From Anaerolineaceae bacterium (GTDB lineage: Bacteria > Chloroflexota > Anaerolineae > Anaerolineales > Anaerolineaceae), in the NCBI GenBank assembly GCA_016841525.1, contig JAENYZ010000002.1, positions 330,078 through 394,077 on the forward strand: a stretch of DNA of 64,000 nucleotides, given 5' to 3'. The notes beneath the pieces are model-generated. The model was not told the DNA's origin and did no database searches. It was given only the letters and a program-made list of their open reading frames with translations. Position numbers and translations under genes: made by a program. The first letter of the stretch is position 1. Every line of letters starts with the position of its first letter. Shown here in pieces: positions 1 to 9,358 of the stretch.

Positions 1-53
1 TCAACGAAATAGATATTGAACCTTTGTTAACTAACCTTAAAGGTTTTTCATGA
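1..53 (+). CDS. C-terminal tail of an upstream gene (partial)
   Basis: The first bases read as an open frame of 16 codons, ending NEIDIEPLLTNLKGFS and then TGA. The stop overlaps the next start as ATGA, a four-base overlap typical of translationally coupled genes. This is why I treat the stretch as the end of a real upstream gene, although it is too short to identify. The product is unknown. Confidence 0.45.
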   Translation, partial: NEIDIEPLLTNLKGFS

Positions 54-1033
54 TAAAGTCAAACATTCTACACCCTTCGCGATATCACGGCTTTGGGACA
101 AAGCCTCCCTTTTTTGAGGGATGGTATTACAAACTGGTCAGTATGAATGAAAAGCAGCGATTGGCAGTTATCCCTGGCGTCTTTTTATCTGAAGACAAAA
201 CAAAAAGCCATAGTTTTATACAGGTTTTTGATTCTGAGAAAGCGCAGGTGCATTACCATCGCTTTTCCATCGATGCCTTCAGTGCAGCAAGCGATTTATT
301 TGAGATCAAGATTGGCCCTAACACATTCACCTCCAGCAAGGTCAGATTGGCAATAGATGATGAACTGGAGAAGGTCCACGGCAGCTTAACTTTTGAGGGA
401 CTGAATCAGTGGCCAGTGCGATTTAACTCACCCGGGGCGATGGGTTGGTTTGCCTGGGTGCCATTTATGGAATGCTATCATGGCGTGATCAGTATGAACC
501 ATATTATTAATGGCCATCTGGAAATTGAAGGTCGGCTTTTTGATTTTTCAGGCGGCAAAGGTTATATCGAAAAGGATTGGGGAAAACAATTTCCTTCAGC
601 GTGGATTTGGGGTCAGAGTAATCATTTTGATGTACCAGGCGTGAGCCTGATGCTCTCAGTCGCAGTCATTCCCTGGTTGCGTAATTCCTTTGGCGGTTTC
701 ATCATTGGATTGTTGTACCAGGGGGAGATTTTGCGCTTTGCTACTTACAACCGGAGTAAAATCGAACAATTATCAGTTGACGACAAACAGGTAAACCTGG
801 TTGTTCGGAACGCTAATTATCGTTTGGAGATTCAAGCCTTTAGGACGGGAGGAGGATTGCTGCATGCGCCAACAAAACTTGAGATGGGCAGACGAATCCT
901 GGAGACGCTGGATGCAGAAATTTTTATCCGGTTAAAGAATATGAAGGGAAATGTATTGTATCAAGGGACAGGTAAAAATGGCGGCCTTGAGGTCGTTGGG
1001 GATATGGACCAACTTCTGACTTTGGTCCTGTAA
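50..1033 (+). CDS. Tocopherol cyclase-like family protein
   Basis: A 327-residue soluble protein resembling the tocopherol cyclase family (lipocalin-like double barrel). Visible family marks are FFEGWYYK at residues 21-28 and KGYIEKDWGKQFPSAWIWGQ at 170-189. The conserved Trp, Lys and Asp residues of this second block are typical of bacterial members. In plants and cyanobacteria the family closes the chromanol ring of vitamin E. In anaerobic bacteria the substrate is unknown, so the name gives fold rather than reaction. No signal peptide or membrane segment is visible. The ATG overlaps the preceding stop as ATGA, which suggests co-translation with the gene entering from the left. Confidence 0.8.
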   Translation: MIKSNILHPSRYHGFGTKPPFFEGWYYKLVSMNEKQRLAVIPGVFLSEDKTKSHSFIQVFDSEKAQVHYHRFSIDAFSAASDLFEIKIGPNTFTSSKVRLAIDDELEKVHGSLTFEGLNQWPVRFNSPGAMGWFAWVPFMECYHGVISMNHIINGHLEIEGRLFDFSGGKGYIEKDWGKQFPSAWIWGQSNHFDVPGVSLMLSVAVIPWLRNSFGGFIIGLLYQGEILRFATYNRSKIEQLSVDDKQVNLVVRNANYRLEIQAFRTGGGLLHAPTKLEMGRRILETLDAEIFIRLKNMKGNVLYQGTGKNGGLEVVGDMDQLLTLVL

Positions 1034-1079
1034 CCTTTTTGATTAGTTGAGTTAGATTATTGAAGTGAATATTCGATGA

Positions 1080-2003
1080 TCAGTTCGCCGAAATTCGGGC
1101 TTTAAATTCATCGAGAGAGTAATTGCCGTAAATTTCGATACGTTCTAAATAGAACAGGTTTCGCCATGTATGAACGATATTTGTTCCCAGGCCCATCCCT
1201 GCCCGATAGCCGTAATCATTAACTTTTTGTGCAAGAAAAGGATCAATTGTGCCAAAGGGATAAGCAAAGGTGAGTATCTGCGTAGAAAGTGCATTACTAA
1301 GCCGAGATTTGGATTCTCCAATTTCTTTTGCGACGCTGTCATGCGCCAAGGTCAGATCTATATGGGAAAATCCGTGACTGCCGACATCCCAACCGGCATC
1401 CATCATTTCATTCAGCTCTTTGACATCTACAAAATTTTCCACACCGCCGAGTCGATTCGCAACGATGTAGAATACCCCGGTGAAGTTGAATTCTTTCATT
1501 ATTGGGAAGGCATTTTCATAGACACTTCTATGACCATCGTCAAAACTTATCAGGATCGGTTTTTCAGGCAGTTCTGCCCCATCTACAAGCGCGTCCAGGA
1601 ATAAGGATAGCGAGATCGTTGTATAACCCATCTCAGACAAAGCTTCCATCTGTACTCGAAAATCTGGAATGGAGACGGTGTACCGGTTGTTGAATTCCTG
1701 TCCCTCAACGTGGTGGTAGAGCAGGATGGGAGCAACAATCTGCCCAGCTTCGTTGTAAACTAATTTGGGTGTGGGCGTATTCGTGGTTGTTGGCGTTGGC
1801 GGCAGCGGAGTTGAGGTCACTGTGCTGGTAGGTGGAATCGTTTGGGTTACTGTTGGCGGGGCGGATGTGGGCGTTGTCTCTTCAGTTGATGTAACCGTGA
1901 TTGTCGCAAGTGAGCTTCCCTGAGCAGGATTACAGGCGTTTAATAAAAGTATGCTTGAAATTAGGCAAGTTAACAATAAAAGCCGAACTTGAAATTTTGA
2001 CAT
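1080..2003 (-). CDS. Polysaccharide deacetylase lipoprotein (NodB domain)
   Basis: A 307-residue exported protein. The N-terminus is a lipoprotein signal with lipobox LLNAC, the lipidated Cys being residue 24. A Thr/Pro-rich linker follows at about 31-79, probably spanning the wall layer. The NodB homology domain then runs to the end. Catalytic marks are LISFDDGH with the Asp pair at 155-156, and the zinc ligands His210 and His214 in SHGFSH. The family removes acetyl groups from peptidoglycan or other N-acetylated glycans outside the membrane. The substrate here is not known. The gene is convergent with the upstream neighbour and divergent from the TspO gene. Confidence 0.88.
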   Translation of the reverse strand: MSKFQVRLLLLTCLISSILLLNACNPAQGSSLATITVTSTEETTPTSAPPTVTQTIPPTSTVTSTPLPPTPTTTNTPTPKLVYNEAGQIVAPILLYHHVEGQEFNNRYTVSIPDFRVQMEALSEMGYTTISLSLFLDALVDGAELPEKPILISFDDGHRSVYENAFPIMKEFNFTGVFYIVANRLGGVENFVDVKELNEMMDAGWDVGSHGFSHIDLTLAHDSVAKEIGESKSRLSNALSTQILTFAYPFGTIDPFLAQKVNDYGYRAGMGLGTNIVHTWRNLFYLERIEIYGNYSLDEFKARISAN

Positions 2004-2142
2004 GTGAACAGCGCCCTCAATTGAACCCTATTGTTTTTAGTTTGTTAGAAAACAAAAACATCGGTTAATATGACAATTCTTATCAGGTTATATTATAACA
2101 CCTTTGAATTGAGAATTTCATCTTTAGCTTCGTCAAGACTTA

Positions 2143-2204
2143 CTTAAGAATCTGCATCGCTTAAGCTGCCACTTAAAATTATCGTATATTATGATAAACT
2201 TAAG
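2143..2204. promoter_or_regulatory. Cluster of CTTAAG half-sites upstream of the TspO gene
   Basis: CTTAAG occurs at 2143, 2160 and 2199, with a one-mismatch copy (CTTAAA) at 2172. All lie within 90 bases before the TspO start, in AT-rich DNA that also carries TATGAT-like sequence. The arrangement could be an operator, but CTTAAG is a short palindrome and chance clustering in AT-rich DNA is possible. Confidence 0.25.
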
Positions 2205-2227
2205 TATCAAATTAAAAAGGAGATTAT

Positions 2228-2998
2228 ATGAAACCTAAACGAATTTTTATGATTGTCAGCCTGGTATTTACTTTAACGGTGAATGCCCTGGCGAACATAT
2301 TGCCCATTAATGGGTTAACAACAGGGGAAGTTTCTGATCGATACCCGGTATTATTTGTTCCTGCGGGATATGTTTTTTCAATCTGGGGATTGATTTATTT
2401 AGCTCTGATTGCCTTTGCAATTTACAGCGTCACCAAAAAAGGCTTGGAAAATGGGAAAATTGATTCCATTGCCTGGTGGTTCGTGGCAGCAAACCTGCTC
2501 AACGGTGCGTGGATCTTCTTCTGGCATTACGAGCAATTCCCAATCACCCTTATCATCATGCTGGGTCTGCTGGCTTCATTGATTGGGATTTATCTCAAAT
2601 TAGGCATTGGAAAGGCAAATTTCGAACTCAAAGAAAAGCTTTTTGTTGCTGCACCCTTCAGCATTTACCTTGGGTGGATCACCGTCGCGACGGTGGCAAA
2701 TGTTGCCCAAGTTTTATATGTTTCTGGCTGGCGAGGCGGCCCGATTTCTCAGCCGATCTGGACTGTGATCATACTCCTGATCGCTGCCGCTTTGGGGGCG
2801 ATAATGATCTTCAAGCGGAGTGAAGTTGCTTACCCACTGGTATTGACCTGGGCTTTTGTTGGTATCTGGGTCAAGCAGCAGGGGAATACAAACCTGGTCG
2901 CGATCGCTGCACTGATCCTGGCGATACTAATCGCTGCACTTGCTCTGGGAAGGGCTTTCTTTTATAAGCCAAAGAAGCTAGAAAACATCAACGTTTAG
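2228..2998 (+). CDS. TspO/MBR-related tryptophan-rich membrane protein
   Basis: A 256-residue integral membrane protein with about seven hydrophobic segments and many Trp residues. The block FVPAGYVFSIWGLIYL near residues 47-62 matches the TspO/MBR signature region. It is longer than classical TspO (about 160 residues) and belongs to the extended bacterial and eukaryotic branch often called tryptophan-rich sensory protein. Classical TspO binds porphyrins and cholesterol-like ligands. The ligand of this branch is unclear. AAAAGGAG lies a few bases before the ATG. A strong hairpin follows the stop. Confidence 0.75.
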   Translation: MKPKRIFMIVSLVFTLTVNALANILPINGLTTGEVSDRYPVLFVPAGYVFSIWGLIYLALIAFAIYSVTKKGLENGKIDSIAWWFVAANLLNGAWIFFWHYEQFPITLIIMLGLLASLIGIYLKLGIGKANFELKEKLFVAAPFSIYLGWITVATVANVAQVLYVSGWRGGPISQPIWTVIILLIAAALGAIMIFKRSEVAYPLVLTWAFVGIWVKQQGNTNLVAIAALILAILIAALALGRAFFYKPKKLENINV

Positions 2999-3009
2999 AA
3001 GAAACAAAA

Positions 3010-3036
3010 AACGCCCCCAACCAGGGGGCGTTCCTT
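3010..3036. terminator. Bidirectional intrinsic terminator
   Basis: AACGCCCCC pairs with GGGGGCGTT around a five-base loop. A-rich sequence precedes it and a T-rich tail follows it. It lies between two convergent genes (TspO on plus, the zinc peptidase on minus) and can serve both. Confidence 0.88.
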
Positions 3037-3050
3037 TTATTCCTTAAGAA

Positions 3051-3752
3051 TTACCCGCGTCGTCGGCCTCCGCCTACCAGTGACGCAAAATAGAGAAGCT
3101 GCATGACGGATGACGCAATGGCTGCGACATAGGTCAGGGCAGCAGCATTTAGAACCTGGCTGACACCCTTTCGTTCTTCTTCCGATTGGATAATGCCGCT
3201 CTGAGCCAGCATGTTTTTCGCACGCTTCGAAGCGTTCAATTCAACTGGCAGTGTTGCAATTGAAAAAATTGCACCGGCGGAAAATGCGAAAACACCCATC
3301 CAGGCTAAATTCCCAAGATTGAGCAGCAAGCCGATCAGGATCAGGATCCAGCCAAGAGACGTGCCAATATTGACGGCAGGCACCATTGCAGACCGAATTT
3401 TCATTGGCAAATAATTTTCTTTATCCTGCTGTGCGTGTCCCAACTCATGTGCAGTGATTGCCATGGAAGCCACTGTTGGACTCTGGGCAATATCTCTTGA
3501 AAGGCTGAGGACATTGTTGCGCGGATCATAATGATCTGTTAATTGTCCCTGGACACCTTTGAGTTTTAAATCATACATACCAAGGCGCTCGCTTAATCGT
3601 TGTGCGACCTGCACCCCGGTGAGTCCGGCACGATTTCGCACCTGTCCCCAATGCGCATACCTGCTGTTGATGTAGAACTGGGCAATCATGCTCAATATGA
3701 GTGCTGGCAGCATGTAGATTAAATAGTTGATATTAAACATAGGTAGAAACAT
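3051..3752 (-). CDS. YugP-type neutral zinc metallopeptidase
   Basis: A 233-residue membrane protein of the Zn_peptidase_2 (YugP) family. A first hydrophobic segment occupies about residues 8-28, the active-site helix carries HELGH at 102-106, and two or three further membrane helices follow (about 125-170 and 205-228). The His and Glu residues are the expected zinc ligands and catalytic base. The family is widespread and poorly characterised, and is presumed to act on membrane or membrane-proximal proteins. An AGGAAGG site precedes the ATG. It lies just downstream of the S41 protease gene on the same strand, 21 bases away, so the two are probably co-transcribed. Confidence 0.88.
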   Translation of the reverse strand: MFLPMFNINYLIYMLPALILSMIAQFYINSRYAHWGQVRNRAGLTGVQVAQRLSERLGMYDLKLKGVQGQLTDHYDPRNNVLSLSRDIAQSPTVASMAITAHELGHAQQDKENYLPMKIRSAMVPAVNIGTSLGWILILIGLLLNLGNLAWMGVFAFSAGAIFSIATLPVELNASKRAKNMLAQSGIIQSEEERKGVSQVLNAAALTYVAAIASSVMQLLYFASLVGGGRRRG

Positions 3753-3773
3753 ATTTACCTTCCTTAATGCTGC

Positions 3774-5093
3774 TTACTGAATTATCTCCTTCAGAACCTC
3801 AATGGCTTTCTCCAGCTGAGGATCCAGGCCCTGTTCGTAATCTTCCTGTGTCATCTCAACGATATATTCCGGTTCCAATCCTTGTTCGCTAATTTGGCGG
3901 CCTTCGGGGGTGAGCCAACGGGCAATTGTAACGCGTACGCCGCCCGCACTATCCTCGAGGGCAATCCAGGTTTGAACAGAGCCTTTTCCATAAGTGGTTG
4001 TACCAACTAATGGGGCGCGCTCCAGGTCTTGAATCGCACCAGCGGTGATTTCGGCTGCTGAAGCAGTGCCCCCGTTGACGAGAACCACCAAGGGGATTTG
4101 TGTGGCAAGTCCACCAGGAATGGCTTCATAGCTGTAAGTCTCCCCATCGCCGTATTGTTCGTACATGACCACGCCTTCTCCGATGAATTCAGAGACAACT
4201 TGAATGGCTGTGTTGAGGTAACCGCCGCCGTTATCCCGTAAATCAAGGATCAATCCGTCTGGATTCTGGTCTAACAATTCTGCCAGCGCTTCACGAAGCT
4301 GCTCTGTTGTGTTATCACCATATGTGTAAAGTGCCACATAAGCGATATTGTCTTCTAATATCTCATAATCGACGGTGGGGACAACAATGTTTCCCCGGGT
4401 GATGGTGACGTTGAAGATTTCAGATTCGCGTTCGATCGTGAGAGTCACATCAGTCCCTGCCGGGCCGAGAATTCGCTGAAGCACAAGATCCCCGGGCACA
4501 CCGGCCATATCTTCACCATCTACACCGACTACTATATCATTTGGCTGCAAGCCGGCTTCGTCTGCAGGTGAGCCTTTCATCGGGCTGATGATCTGCACAA
4601 AGTCACCTGTGATATCAACCCAGGCGCCGATACCCTCATATTCACCTTCAAGGGATTCATTTGCCTGTTCAAATTCATCAGGGTTCATGTAAGAAGTGTG
4701 CCGGTCACCCAGGGCGCTAAGCATACCCTCAATTGCCCCGCGCATTAATGCCAGGTCATCAACTGGTTGATCCACGTATTCCTGATGGACAATATCCCAG
4801 CTTTCCCAGAAGGGGGCGAATAATTCCTGGTATTCTTCAGGGGTTGAGCCTGAGGGGTCAATGTATGGGCATTCAGGGCATTGTAAAACTTCTTCTGTGC
4901 TTTCCAGCTCCGGTACCAGGGTAAAACTTTGTTCTGGACAGGGTGGACATTCTGACGGCTCAGAAACAATGGCTGCTGGATTTAAGAGCCTTTGGGCAAA
5001 GTAGCCTGTGCCGACACCGGCAGAGAAAACGCCAGCGATAAGGAGGATCCCAATGCCTACTATTAAACAGGATTTCAAACCTTTATTTTCCAT
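3774..5093 (-). CDS. S41 family C-terminal processing peptidase (CtpA/Prc-like)
   Basis: A membrane-anchored serine protease of 439 residues. An N-terminal uncleaved anchor at about 8-32 is followed by an extracytoplasmic linker with two CPxCP cysteine pairs, a PDZ domain at about 148-233, and the S41 catalytic domain. The nucleophile is Ser345 in GGTASAAE and the general base is Lys370 in TYGKGSVQT. The family processes the C-termini of exported proteins. The ATG at 5093 is preferred over an in-frame GTG six bases earlier, because AGGAG lies five bases before the ATG and overlaps the GTG. The paired CPxCP motifs in the stalk are unusual and could bind metal or form disulfides. Confidence 0.93.
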   Translation of the reverse strand: MENKGLKSCLIVGIGILLIAGVFSAGVGTGYFAQRLLNPAAIVSEPSECPPCPEQSFTLVPELESTEEVLQCPECPYIDPSGSTPEEYQELFAPFWESWDIVHQEYVDQPVDDLALMRGAIEGMLSALGDRHTSYMNPDEFEQANESLEGEYEGIGAWVDITGDFVQIISPMKGSPADEAGLQPNDIVVGVDGEDMAGVPGDLVLQRILGPAGTDVTLTIERESEIFNVTITRGNIVVPTVDYEILEDNIAYVALYTYGDNTTEQLREALAELLDQNPDGLILDLRDNGGGYLNTAIQVVSEFIGEGVVMYEQYGDGETYSYEAIPGGLATQIPLVVLVNGGTASAAEITAGAIQDLERAPLVGTTTYGKGSVQTWIALEDSAGGVRVTIARWLTPEGRQISEQGLEPEYIVEMTQEDYEQGLDPQLEKAIEVLKEIIQ

Positions 5094-5314
5094 ATTCACT
5101 CCTAATAAGGATAATTAGCTTAAGGTTTATCCTACCCTGAAGAGGGAAGGACTCACCTAAGATTTTATGTTGTTTTACAAGTATTTTATGAAGATTACCA
5201 CAAAATTGTTAACAAATGATAGATTTGTAACAGGTTATTGCAGCTGAAGTATGCACAAAAGAAAAGCAATTGAATCCCCTGAGATCACCTTCTAAAGGGA
5301 GGACGCAGGAAACT

Positions 5315-6568
5315 TTACGGTAAAGTCATTTCATGAAAACCTAAAGCCTCTAACAGCATGCTTGTCATTGCCGCAGCACCAATGATCAGGCTGCTTTCAT
5401 CGATATCAAAATCGGGGGTGTGCAGGAGCGCATATTTTTTCTCTTCCGGGTTTCCTGCGCCAAGCCAAAACATTGCACCGGGAATTTCTTTTGTATAGTA
5501 AGCGAAATCTTCGCAGTTGAAGGGAAAAGCAGCCTTTAGTTGGATTAAGTGATTTTCACCGACAGAAGCTTTGAGCGCTGGCAAAACGGACTGGACCAAT
5601 TGGGCATCATTCCGCATATCCATCATTGACCCCACATGTTCGATGTGATAATTTGTTTGTGAAAGTTTGCAAATTCTACTCAATGCTGCTCGAATTCGCC
5701 CCAGGGCAGCGCGCCGCAAGTGAGGCGTGGCAGCTTTCACACCAATTCCAAATTGCCCATGCCAGGCTTCCGGATGTTCACCTGACAGAGATGCGTCATA
5801 AATAATAAAATTTTGAAGTGTTTTGGGCGGCGATTTGAGCAATTGCCAAAAGTTCTGCATTTCCTGCCAGGTTTCCGGCAGCTGCCAATGATTAAAGTGC
5901 AGGATTGCCCTGCAGCAGCGTTTTGCGACAGCATCCAGGTCAGGGTATGAAAGTGACGAGTTTTCTTTCGGCGAAAGGCTCGCAAGGTAGTGGTCAAACC
6001 CTGCGAGGAATAAGCCATCCGTCCATGCGATTTCATCGGCAGGGAGCGGTGCGACATGTAAGCCAAGAATAGCTTTTGGCACCGGCCTGGTTAAGACACC
6101 TGCATGGATCATGCGCAAGGCACCGGTGATTTCTTCCTCTTCAGGCTGGAAGATAAAGCGAAGATTGCCGGGGATTTCGTCGGAGAGTTTGGTCATGATT
6201 GCTGCTGTACCCACGCCGATGGCACTGTGGGCATCATGACCGCAGGCATGCATGATGCCGGGAAATTTTGAGCGATATGGGACTTTGTTGGCTTCAGCGA
6301 TCGGGAGGGCATCAATGTCCACCCTGAAGGCTGCCATGGGCTTACTGGGGTCGGTGATCAGATCAGCAAACAAACCATGTCCGCCGATATTTCGATGCAC
6401 CTCAAGCCCTAATGTATCCAATACATTTGCGAGGTAAGCAGTTGTCCAGGATTCGTTTCCAGACAATTCGGGGTGAGCGTGAAGGTCACGTCGGATTTGA
6501 CGCATGAAGGGAAAAGCATCCCTGGATTCTTCTTTGATGCGTGCTGCCAGTGCTTGATTGATGTGCAT
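5315..6568 (-). CDS. M20 family amidohydrolase/peptidase
   Basis: A 417-residue cytoplasmic metalloenzyme of the M20D amidohydrolase group (hippurate or N-acyl amino acid hydrolase-like). The metal-binding core is visible as FRVDIDALPI and MHACGHDAHSAIGVG, followed by FQPEEE. The C-terminal zinc ligand region contains HTPDFDID. The central dimerisation region is divergent from well-known members, with little resemblance to the usual block, so the substrate cannot be assigned. It stands alone on the minus strand between the S41 protease and the polyphosphate kinase gene. Confidence 0.85.
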   Translation of the reverse strand: MHINQALAARIKEESRDAFPFMRQIRRDLHAHPELSGNESWTTAYLANVLDTLGLEVHRNIGGHGLFADLITDPSKPMAAFRVDIDALPIAEANKVPYRSKFPGIMHACGHDAHSAIGVGTAAIMTKLSDEIPGNLRFIFQPEEEEITGALRMIHAGVLTRPVPKAILGLHVAPLPADEIAWTDGLFLAGFDHYLASLSPKENSSLSYPDLDAVAKRCCRAILHFNHWQLPETWQEMQNFWQLLKSPPKTLQNFIIYDASLSGEHPEAWHGQFGIGVKAATPHLRRAALGRIRAALSRICKLSQTNYHIEHVGSMMDMRNDAQLVQSVLPALKASVGENHLIQLKAAFPFNCEDFAYYTKEIPGAMFWLGAGNPEEKKYALLHTPDFDIDESSLIIGAAAMTSMLLEALGFHEMTLP

Positions 6569-6624
6569 GCAGTTAAATCAACACCTGAAAAATGGGCTGA
6601 AGTGCCTGGATATCCATTTGGCGA

Positions 6625-7551
6625 TCAATAGATTTCGGGTACAAAATTTTGTTTTTCGTAGGGCGGACGAACGTATCCCGGGTTCTCCTGACGTGCTGGC
6701 AGTTCCACTTTTTGTGGGGTGAGGTCGTTGTATGGTATTTTGCTCAACAAGTGTGAGATGCAATTCAACCGTGCCCTTTTCTTGTCATCCGCGTTGACGA
6801 CGTACCAGGGCGCCTGGCTGATGTCGGTATACTGCATCATGACATCCTTGGCTTTGGAATATTCAACCCAGCGACTGCGAGCTTCCACGTCCATGGGGCT
6901 CAATTTCCATCGTTTGGTCCGATCTTTCAAACGAGCAGTAAATCGTTTTTCCTGTTCCGCATCACTGACTGAGAACCAGTACTTGATGAGGATGATTCCG
7001 GATCGAACGAGCATTCTCTCGAATTCTGGACAAGACCGAATGAATTCCCAATATTCGTCATCGCTGCAGAAGCCCATCACGCGTTCGACGCCTGCACGGT
7101 TATACCAGCTCCGGTCGAAGAGCACGATTTCGCCTGAGGCTGGCAGATGGGCAACATAGCGTTGAAAATACCACTGCGTTTTTTCCCTTTCGGTTGGTAC
7201 GCCCAGGGCGACCACCCGTGCATAACGGGGGTTAAGGACCTGGGTAATGCGTTTGATCACGCCCCCTTTGCCTGCTGCATCCCGACCTTCAAAAACAACC
7301 ACTACCTTCAAACCCTTATGCTTGACCCATTCCTGGAGTTTAACAAGTTCAACCTGCAGGCGGCTTAATTCCTGCTCGTAAAATTTCTTCTTCAGTTTCT
7401 TTTTACCCGAGGCATTTTCTTCAGGCTGTTCTTCCGGTGCTGTTGTGGTTTGTTCTTCGTCACTGATTTCAAGCACAGTTTCTTGAGATTGATCGTCCCA
7501 ATTTGTTTCCGCATTCATTTTTTCTGCTTGAGTATCCCCATTGATGCCCAT
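6625..7551 (-). CDS. Polyphosphate kinase 2 family protein (PPK2)
   Basis: A 308-residue cytoplasmic kinase that transfers phosphate between polyphosphate and nucleotides. The P-loop GRDAAGKG lies at about residues 89-96 and the lid/Walker B block FDRSWYNRAG at about 145-154, both diagnostic of PPK2. An acidic, low-complexity N-terminal extension of some 50 residues precedes the kinase core. The start chosen is the second of two adjacent ATGs, six bases after GGAGG. A longer frame could begin at an upstream TTG, but this would place the ribosome site inside the gene. Whether it favours GDP, ADP or AMP cannot be read from sequence alone. Confidence 0.93.
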   Translation of the reverse strand: MGINGDTQAEKMNAETNWDDQSQETVLEISDEEQTTTAPEEQPEENASGKKKLKKKFYEQELSRLQVELVKLQEWVKHKGLKVVVVFEGRDAAGKGGVIKRITQVLNPRYARVVALGVPTEREKTQWYFQRYVAHLPASGEIVLFDRSWYNRAGVERVMGFCSDDEYWEFIRSCPEFERMLVRSGIILIKYWFSVSDAEQEKRFTARLKDRTKRWKLSPMDVEARSRWVEYSKAKDVMMQYTDISQAPWYVVNADDKKRARLNCISHLLSKIPYNDLTPQKVELPARQENPGYVRPPYEKQNFVPEIY

Positions 7552-7918
7552 CATGATCCTCCGTTTCAACTCCTGGTGATAACTTTATTTTACATTAAAA
7601 TTTAACTTCAGCAGGAATAATTTGGCAGGAAAGGGGATATTTTTACGGTCTGAAGAAAATTTGAGGAAAAGTTATACATTCTTTTGAAGGAGAAATCGTT
7701 ATCGCGAAAGAATGGACTTGTCGGAGTGCCGGTTTCAACCCGGTTTTTATTCTTAAAAATTATTTGCGGTAATCCTAATTTAAATTGGCATTTGAAAAAT
7801 TAGCGGATTAACCCTCACACCCTATGAATTCTGCCCCTTTAGGCGTTTCGCTTAGCTTCAGGCAGGATCCTCACACCAAATGCCGGCATACTCGATCATT
7901 TACAGTTCCCGAATAAAT
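7552..7918. other. Intergenic region without a gene
   Basis: An AT-rich stretch with no supported gene. It includes GGAGTGCCGG followed by CAACCCGGTTTTTATTC (about 7724-7761), which resembles part of the repeat element near 41.7 kb. A second patch with CCCTCACACC and a GGCGTTTCGCTTAG core lies at about 7811-7880. These are probably decayed copies of the dispersed repeats found elsewhere in the window. Confidence 0.4.
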
Positions 7919-8356
7919 CTATTTTGTCTTAGATTGTAAAAGTTTGATGTACAGGTATGGCACCGGTGCGAAAAGAATGACCATACTCCAATAGGATAGG
8001 GGATGTGCAGTCCAGGCACCGCTGGGGTATGTGCCGGCTGCAAATACAACAGCACCGGAGATAAATATGGTTAAGGAAAGGACGCCCAACAACGCGATGT
8101 TTTCCTGCTTGAAAAGGGTCTTAAAGCTGTAATAGATACCAAGGATAATCCCGATCACATCCATGCCAGCCAGTCCGAACATAAAGGGCATGGTCTGTTC
8201 CTGCCAGCCGCCCGGCGGGGGGAGAATGGGGAAGGGGGCAGGTTCGTCCTGGAGCAGCAGAAATCCTGCCTGAAGCAAGACCAGCAGGTGCAGGCTTTGC
8301 AGCAAACCATAATATGCAATGAGGAATTTTAGCTGTTCTGAATTTTTGTGTTTCAT
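7919..8356 (-). CDS. Small integral membrane protein, function unknown
   Basis: A 145-residue protein with four predicted membrane helices (about 12-32, 54-75, 83-104 and 115-137). The first loop is Pro/Gly-rich and the C-terminus is short and basic. I do not recognise a family. It follows prmA on the same strand after 63 bases and may be the last gene of the heat-shock transcript, though nothing links it to that function. Confidence 0.6.
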   Translation of the reverse strand: MKHKNSEQLKFLIAYYGLLQSLHLLVLLQAGFLLLQDEPAPFPILPPPGGWQEQTMPFMFGLAGMDVIGIILGIYYSFKTLFKQENIALLGVLSLTIFISGAVVFAAGTYPSGAWTAHPLSYWSMVILFAPVPYLYIKLLQSKTK

Positions 8357-8419
8357 GATTTATTTTCTACATAAGGTTTTTAGGTTAGCCTTTTAACCGA
8401 CAAATTGAGACAATTTTTC

Positions 8420-9358
8420 TTAACCTTTGCGGAGTGCAAAACTGACCCAATCTGCATCGGATAATTTTTGCATAACAATAAATCCTGCATTTTGAGCTGC
8501 TTCAAGTACATTATTTTCCTGGTGATCGAGAATACCTGACAGCAGGAGGATGCCATCCTCCTGTACGATCTTTTCAAGTCCCTGTTCGAACAATCGAATG
8601 ATGATTGGTGCGAGAATGTTGACCAAAACCAGCGGCGCTTCCTGGCAGCTGAATCGACCCGAAAGTATGTCTTTGACAGAGCCTTTTCCAATTTCAAGAT
8701 CGCTTGGAGAAACCTGGTTCAATCCCCCATTTTCATGGGTTGATTTGACCGATTGTTCGTCTGTATCCACTGCGATGACGTGGCTTGCCCCTAACTTCAG
8801 GGCGGCAATAGAAAGGATCCCCGAACCGCATCCGACATCGATCACATTTGTCCCGGGTTGAATGTTTTTCTCTAACAAGCGCAAACATAATTGTGTTGTT
8901 GGGTGGGTACCGGTGCCGAAAGCCATGGCGGGATTGATGCGGATGATATGCCGTTTTTCCCCTGATCTTGGCTCCTGCCAGGCAGGTAAAACCAGTAAGC
9001 TTTCCCCCAGGGGAATGGGGTTATAGTGTTCCTTCCAGGCAGACATCCAATCCTGGTCTTTAACGAGTGTGTATTCCGGTTGGGGGATGGGGCTTATCTG
9101 GCTGAGATGCCACAATGCCTGTTCGATCGCTTGTTTTTTTGTTTCCAGCGCGCCATCTACTTTCAGATAACCGGAAACAGCGACCTCTCCTGTGGGCTCA
9201 TTCTCCTGGGTGTGGGGGTTGAATTTTGTGAGGCTTTCAACCACGACACCATCAGAAATAAAACGCCCCAGCACTTCTGCCAGGGCTTCAGCAATCTCGC
9301 CATCGGTTTGTATTTTTATTTGCATCCAATGGGTTTTATCTTCTGAATCAGGCACCAA
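8420..9358 (-). CDS. prmA: Ribosomal protein L11 methyltransferase
   Basis: A 312-residue SAM-dependent methyltransferase that trimethylates ribosomal protein L11. The L11-recognition domain occupies roughly the first 100 residues. The signature [16 protein letters not shown] is at 142-157, SAM motif I ([16 protein letters not shown]) at 172-187, and the later LVNILA block is also present. Its start overlaps the end of dnaJ by 11 bases, so the two are translationally coupled. The dnaJ-prmA order is common in bacteria and supports the assignment. Confidence 0.95.
   Translation of the reverse strand: MVPDSEDKTHWMQIKIQTDGEIAEALAEVLGRFISDGVVVESLTKFNPHTQENEPTGEVAVSGYLKVDGALETKKQAIEQALWHLSQISPIPQPEYTLVKDQDWMSAWKEHYNPIPLGESLLVLPAWQEPRSGEKRHIIRINPAMAFGTGTHPTTQLCLRLLEKNIQPGTNVIDVGCGSGILSIAALKLGASHVIAVDTDEQSVKSTHENGGLNQVSPSDLEIGKGSVKDILSGRFSCQEAPLVLVNILAPIIIRLFEQGLEKIVQEDGILLLSGILDHQENNVLEAAQNAGFIVMQKLSDADWVSFALRKG

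Noticed and set aside
1170-1604. 144-codon plus-strand frame opposite the deacetylase gene
   Set aside because: Antisense shadow. The minus strand has the NodB motifs and a lipobox.
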